A program made the translations under genes and the position numbers. Below, in pieces: positions 59,216 to 64,000 of a stretch of 64,000 bases of DNA. The notes under the pieces are model-generated. The model had not been told where the DNA came from, searched no databases, and worked only from the letters and a program-made list of their open reading frames with translations. The stretch comes from Viscum album. Lineage: Eukaryota > Streptophyta > Magnoliopsida > Santalales > Viscaceae. Every line of letters begins with the position of its first letter. The stretch's first letter is position 1. The DNA is taken from the NCBI GenBank assembly GCA_963277665.1, contig OY728122.1, positions 2,124,760,024-2,124,824,023 on the forward strand. The letters run 5' to 3'.

Positions 59216-59930
59216 TGGTGATAATTTATAATTCTCGGGGTCTGGGGGCCAGGTGAAATGCGCGTGTTTGGTGGCAGAATCAAGGAGATGCAATGCTTAA
59301 ATGGTGGTGGTCCAGGAACCCAAACAAGATTCGAACAAGATCAATTTGTTTTCTAAGAGAGTGGGTTTTGTGTGTTTCTTGCATGGACATCCGGTTAATA
59401 ATAATATTTTGATTTTTTGGAAGATATGTATTCATGTGGACCTAGTGAAGGGGGAGGAGCAATGTATCTCAGTCAAAATCAGGTCTAGATGTATGGAAAT
59501 CCTGTTTTCCTTCATATATGCTATTTTGGAAGTTTGGAAAGGTGTACCCATTGGGGGTCCCTGGGATCCTTAGAGATGGCAGGTTGGTCGTGGTTTATAG
59601 GCAGTGACTTCAATTCTATTGTGAGCATCTCAGAAAATAAAGGAGGTACAATGGCCTATAACCATGGTAGGCTAGATTTCAGAAACTTCATTGCCAATAA
59701 GGGGCTTCTGGATCTAGGTTTTTAGTGGTGAAAATTTACTTGGTGTAATAACCGTAGAGGTGATTGTCAGATATGGTGTAGACTGGATAGGTGTCTGACC
59801 AACCTTTAGGGCCTAGAATCATTCTCAACCACCACGATCTCGCATCTGTCAAAAGGTATATTCGACCATTCTCCTTTGATCGTGGATCTGAAGTTTGGGA
59901 GTGGAGATAGTAAGGCTTTTTAGTACTCTA
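59216..59930 (+). pseudogene. LINE endonuclease domain, broken
   Basis: Starts with NSRGLGAR near 59230, the usual N-x-R-G-L opening of plant LINE endonucleases, then VVVQEPKQD (the catalytic glutamate-bearing LQE-like block) on 59301-59573. In a second frame: WSWFIGSDFNSIVSISENKGG, LDLGF, FTWCNNRRGD, CRLDRCLTN and FDHSPLIVDL. Catalytic D-F-N and D-H motifs are recognisable. Two frames and several stops are needed to read it. Confidence 0.75.
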
Positions 59931-61790
59931 TGAATTGGCATAACAATGAGGGGTTCTTGAAAATGTTGGAAGATTCTTGGAAGCATGAAATTGAGGGTAG
60001 TGCATGGGTGGGTCTGTTAAGTCTTTTAAAGAGGCTCAAAAATGATATTATCAAATGGTTCAACTCTGCTACTTGCACAGATAGTTCATTGGAGGCTCTG
60101 CAAGAGGAGGTTGACTGTTTAGAAGGGTTGCGGCTACAAAACTAGGATGATTCCATCTTTCATAAAATTTGTGACAAGAGAGCCTTTCTGGTACAAATAA
60201 TCTTGGAGGCGGAGAGTGGAATTATACAGAGGGATAGGGTAATGTGGCTCATGGAAGGTGATAGGAACAACAGCTTCTTCCATGATATTTTGAAGGAGAA
60301 ACTTAACTCGAAGGTTAATATCACATTGGAAGATGGCGCGTTCTCCTCTAATTTGGATGTTGCTGGGAGGATTGCACTAGAGCACTTCAATTTACTTTTG
60401 GTAGGTGGTCAGGAAGTGTGATCTCAGGGGAGGGGGATCCATTGAGGAACAAGAGGAGTTCTTTAGGAATATTACCTGGAGGGTTCTTAGAGGGAATAAT
60501 GAGTTGCTGAAGGCTGTCCCATTTGGGGGGGAGGTGTGGGAGGTGGTTCAAAGCTTGTCACTGGATAGTGCTCACAAGCCAGACGAGTTCCCTATGGCCT
60601 TCTATGTGGTATCTTGGGGATTTTTGGGGCATGATGTTTCTCAGGTAGTTCAGGATTTCTATAGGGGTGACCTTAACAGGGGTACGTGCACTTCCACAAT
60701 GGGGTTAGTTCCTAAAGTGAAAGATCCATTTTTTATTTCCTATTATAGAACAATTTGTCTATAAAAAGTCTCATAAAAGATTTTGGGTAGCCTACTGGCG
60801 ATGAGACTAAATAAGGTAATTCCCAGTATCATTTCCCTAGAACAATATGAGTTTTTTCAAGGTAGAGGTATCCAAGGAGTAGTGGGTGTGGATCAAGAGT
60901 TTCTAGAGGATGTGAACAAGAAGGAGGTGGGGTCCAATGTTATTTTTTAGATCGATATGGAGAAGGCGTATGAAAAGATTGAATGGAGTTTTATAATTCT
61001 AGTAATGAGGGAGATCGAGTTCCATGAATGGGTTTTAGATTTATGCTTTCTTTGTTTTTCCTCGCCAAGGATTTCTATATCTATTCCAGGGAAGGGGTTT
61101 GGATTTTTAATGAAGGTGAGAGGTGTGAGGCAAGGGGACCCCCTCTCCCCCCATGTTCCTCATTGCCTAGGAAGGTTTATCCCAAAACCTCCAACGTGAG
61201 CTACTAGAACATAGGATCCTTCTTTATATCTCACAGGCCTCAGACGGATCCTATTCTGACCTGCTGTTTGCTGATGATATTATTATTTTTCTTAATGGAA
61301 GGACATCGCCTTTGATTAATATCTTGTGGATCATGGGGGATTATGGTAGTCTGAGGGGTCATCAGATTAATGGCTAGATAAGTAATATTTTTATTTCTAC
61401 TAAATGCACAAGGAGGATGGCCCGGAATATACAAGAAATTCTGGGAGTGCAATAGAAATAGATGACAATATTGTACCTAGGGGCTCCTATCTCTACTGTC
61501 CAGGTGAAAAAGGCCTTTTCTGAGGATATGATTAATAGGATGGTTGAGAGGAAAAACATATTTCACTCCTTTGGGGGCTGGGTGTATTTGTTAAATAGTG
61601 TGGTCTCTTCAATCCCGATGCATGTGTTATCTATCATTACCCCTCCTAAAGGGATTATTTCTACCATGAAAAATTTTATTAATATATTTTTGTGGGATGA
61701 AAATGACTCTAGTAAGGAACAATGTACCTCGTGGGATAGGTTGGAAAAGACGGTTGAGGAGGTAAGTGTTGGGATGAGAGATTAAAATAT
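59931..61790 (+). pseudogene. LINE reverse transcriptase, broken
   Basis: A linker (59930-60421; VMWLMEGDRNNSFFHDILKE is the usual W-x-x-x-GD-x-N-x-x-FFH block) leads to RT: EFPMAFYVVSWGF, TSTMGLVPKVKDP, then IDMEKAYEKIEWSF near 60955, GFLMKVRGVRQGDPLSP near 61105-61155, and the catalytic FADDIIIFLNG at about 61267-61300. The thumb follows (MTILYLGAPISTVQVKK, GWVYLLNSVVSSIPMHVL). Enzyme for target-primed reverse transcription. Frame changes occur at about 60765, 60955 and 61200. Confidence 0.88.
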
Positions 61791-62740
61791 TTCCATGCAG
61801 TCTAGGCAGGCACAACTAGCTTGGGATTTTCTGGTGGGGAAGTCGCTTTGGGCCAAAAACCTAATAGTTAAATATGGAATGAATTGGGAGGATTGGAATA
61901 AGATGAATCTATCGAGGTTGGGGGAAAAAATGGTGTTTCATTTCGATATCTTCCAGGAATCGTCTCGCTGGGTGATTGGCCATGGAGAGGTGAACCTTTG
62001 GAGGGATAACTGGCTTAGAGGGAAACTGTTTTTCTCAGGATTCCCTTGTTTGGATTTGTCTGTGAGAGAGTCTTGGCCGCATCCTATGTTACTGGAGGCC
62101 ATTACAATCTCGGATTAGAAGGAGATACTTAAAGATATTGTTCTTTCGGTGGATGAAGACTGGTTATGCTTTACCGAGGTGAGATCTGGGTTATTTAATA
62201 GTCATGATTTTAGTGGCCTGATCTGAAAGCAAGGAAGTTGAGATGAATGGGGTGATTGTATGTGGTGTAAAGAGCTCCCTTCGAAGGTGAATTTTCTGGT
62301 TTGGAGAGGTCGAAATTAAGCCTTTCCCATGGAGTATAACATCCAGAAAAAAGGTATATCTTTGGCGTCCGAGTGTGTATGTTGTAGTAGTCCTCAGGTG
62401 GAATCAATTTCCCACCAATTTATTGGAAGTGAATGGGCACGTTTTCTCTGGACTAGCTCGGATACAAGGGTTAACTATAGGGATTCTAGTAATTCCTTGC
62501 AAGAGTTTCTTGACGGGTGATTCTTGGGAGCAGGGCAGAATGGGATGGCGTCCATGATTCGTAACTCCATTGTAAACTCATTTTTATGGAAAATATGGGA
62601 GGTGAGAAGTAATGCTAGATGGTAGGTTTGGCCTTCATTTTCTCTTCTCCTGGTGCGAATGAAGGGGCTGTTTTTTTAGTTAGTGTCTTTTTTAAAGGGG
62701 GGACCAAATTATTTCATGGTTTCTAGTTATGTGTATAGTC
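61791..62740 (+). pseudogene. LINE connector and zf-RVT-like region
   Basis: LAWDFLVGKSLWAKNLIVKY and WVIGHGEVNLWRDNWL (61795-62118) fit the plant LINE connector. ISLASECVCCSSPQVESISHQF (62329-62520) fits the zf-RVT zinc-binding region with a CxxC-type start. Broken by stops. Confidence 0.7.
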
Positions 62741-63270
62741 CGGTGGTTCGACCGAAGATACAGGGAGGCTGGATAAGATGGTAGCTTCCATCTAACAACC
62801 TTAAACAAAAGGTGGAAGGGTTGTTCTTGAATGGGATGATGCATAGGGGAGGGCTAGTTTGGGATAGTAGTGGCTCAGTTCTAATGGCCTTTAACAGCTT
62901 TCATAGTCTAGGGAATTCATTGGGGGAAGAGGTATGGGAGAGACACATCGGTGCTATGCTTTGCAAAAGGTTATCGCTGGTGATCATGGAAGTGGAATTA
63001 GACTCTGAGGTGCTGATTTGGGCCCTCCAAGGGAATGGTGATGTCCCTTGGTGTTTGACTTACCTAGTTCATGCATGTGTATTAGAGTTTTATAATGATT
63101 ATTATGTTCAACATATCCCTAGAGAGGCCAACTTCACTGGGGATTCTCTTTCTCGGGGAAGTAGAAATGATCCGTTGATGATTTTTTGTAGAATGGGATC
63201 TTTACCCCAGGAATGTATAGGTATTGTGATGGGGGATGCCTTGGGGCTCTATCATTTCAGACCACCTTGA
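62741..63270 (+). pseudogene. LINE RNase H domain
   Basis: 62812-63270 is the longest clean piece of the LINE: GGLVWDSSGSVLMAF, GAMLCKRLSLVIMEVELDSE, VQHIPREANFTGDSLSRG. This is the RVT_3-type RNase H found at the end of plant L1-like elements. The first catalytic aspartate position appears replaced near GGLVWDSSG, since the usual preceding D-G stretch is NGMMHRGG here. Confidence 0.8.
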
Positions 63271-63338
63271 TGCTTGTAAATGTAAATTTCTTTTCTTTGG
63301 AATAAAAAAAATAAAAAAAATAAAATTTCAGATAATCC

Positions 63339-64000
63339 TAGTCTTAGGTATTATTAGATTTAGAGCTATCATCAATTCCGCTTTAGCTCTAAGAAAGCCC
63401 CTTCACATTGATCAGACCACTAAAACATCACTACATTCTGGGTAATCAATATCATTATCACTTCCAAATAGGATAAGTCTAGGATAAACCATCTATAACA
63501 ACCAAATAAACCATGGAATGTCTTGATATAGAAAAAATATATAGGTCCTTCTAAATAAATCATTTCCTTTAACTTCCTTGAGTCCACATAATTTTTTCTA
63601 AAGATATTACATGACCAAGAAAACCTACCTACTAAATCCAGAAGTGAAAATTCAAAATCTTGATATAGAGTTGATGAGATAGGATGTTAATCAACACAAT
63701 ATCCTACTGTCAGGTATACATATTTGAGGTATTGGAGTATATAAGGATAAAATCAACATATACAATAATTATGGAGTCATTATTTGGATGGAGGATCCTT
63801 TTTATGAGAGTCAAAAATACAGCTAATGCATTTTTTAACCTAAAAGGAATGGAAATATATTCATATGGTTTGTATCTATTCTTGAACACTTTCTTAAAAA
63901 TAACCTCCTCTAAGGAAAAAAGATGGTGTAGCGTGATCATAAATAAAAATTAAAGAACCACTCGTTGCCTTATAACTGATCAAACAAGTCATCAATACTA
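63339..64000 (-). pseudogene. pol: Element F reverse transcriptase (Ty3/gypsy), cut by window edge
   Basis: On the minus strand from 64000: a SIDDLFDQL block, then 63940-63710 with KNRYKPYEYISIPFRLKNA, AVFLTLIKRILHP and IVYVDFILIYSNTS; the catalytic second aspartate is phenylalanine (YVDF). Further down, CEGAFLELK near 63390 marks the RT/RNase H border. The RNase H domain itself is absent between here and the integrase at 57845. The upstream gag and 5' LTR are outside the window. Confidence 0.75.

Larger units (their letters stand above)
57846..63338 (+). mobile_element. LINE (L1-like, plant) inserted in element F
   Basis: A plus-strand non-LTR retrotransposon with an ORF1-like region, AP-type endonuclease, RT, zf-RVT-like region and C-terminal RNase H, ending in an A-rich tail (AATAAAAAAAATAAAAAAAA at about 63301-63320). 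It is GC-richer than its surroundings. The 5' border near 57846 is the point where integrase similarity of F stops and is uncertain by tens of bases. Many stops and frame changes make it inactive. I could not find a clear target duplication. Confidence 0.88.

Noticed and set aside
1..64000. A new multi-gene host system such as a gene cluster
   Set aside because: All recognisable coding sequence belongs to transposable elements. The only candidate novelty is the LTR leader module.

Overview
The window reads as nuclear DNA of a seed plant with a repeat-rich, probably large genome. It is AT-rich, I found no intact host gene, and almost every base belongs to nested transposable elements of plant-typical families: SIRE-like Ty1/copia, chromodomain Ty3/gypsy of the Tekay/Del type, a plant LINE with a C-terminal RNase H, a CACTA DNA transposon and tRNA-derived SINE-like pieces. 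The sequence alone does not fix the species. All coding regions are decayed, and every protein call is a pseudogene.

The layout resolves as nested boxes. Element A (Ty1/copia, + strand) runs from a 33-bp 5' LTR remnant (1286-1318) to the end of its 3' LTR at 49829. Its 5' LTR is cut by an unrelated LTR end, E (1-1285). Its pol is cut between integrase and reverse transcriptase by B (Ty3/gypsy, - strand, 4324-29568, target duplication TTATA/TTAGA). B's gag zinc knuckle is cut by C (Ty3/gypsy, + strand, 11710-24430, duplication TTTGA/TTTAA). After B, A continues with reverse transcriptase and RNase H (29574-31205), a minisatellite, an envelope-like third ORF and its 3' LTR. That LTR is cut by D (36497-49731, - strand, duplication GTTGT), a gag-only element with 4.2-kb LTRs. 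D carries a 2.1-kb CACTA element (43349-45431, duplication CCT) and a SINE-like tRNA derivative.

From 49830 to 54046 there is AT-rich DNA with decayed repeat pieces. Element F (Ty3/gypsy, - strand) starts with an LTR at 54047-56505, continues through integrase to about 57845, is interrupted by a LINE (about 57846-63338), and resumes as reverse transcriptase to the window end.

The most unusual signal is a short stem-loop module in the LTRs of B, C and D. It has 5-8 bp arms, a conserved CCGTCTCC-like block and a palindromic CGTACGTACG-like centre. It occurs two or three times per LTR at about 190-210 bp spacing, always downstream of the LTR TATA box, so probably in the transcribed leader. The arms differ between copies but largely stay complementary. 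An RNA dimerisation or packaging signal, or a cluster of GTAC-type transcription-factor sites, are the two readings I find plausible. LTR divergence judged by eye (B clearly more diverged than C or D) agrees with the nesting order.
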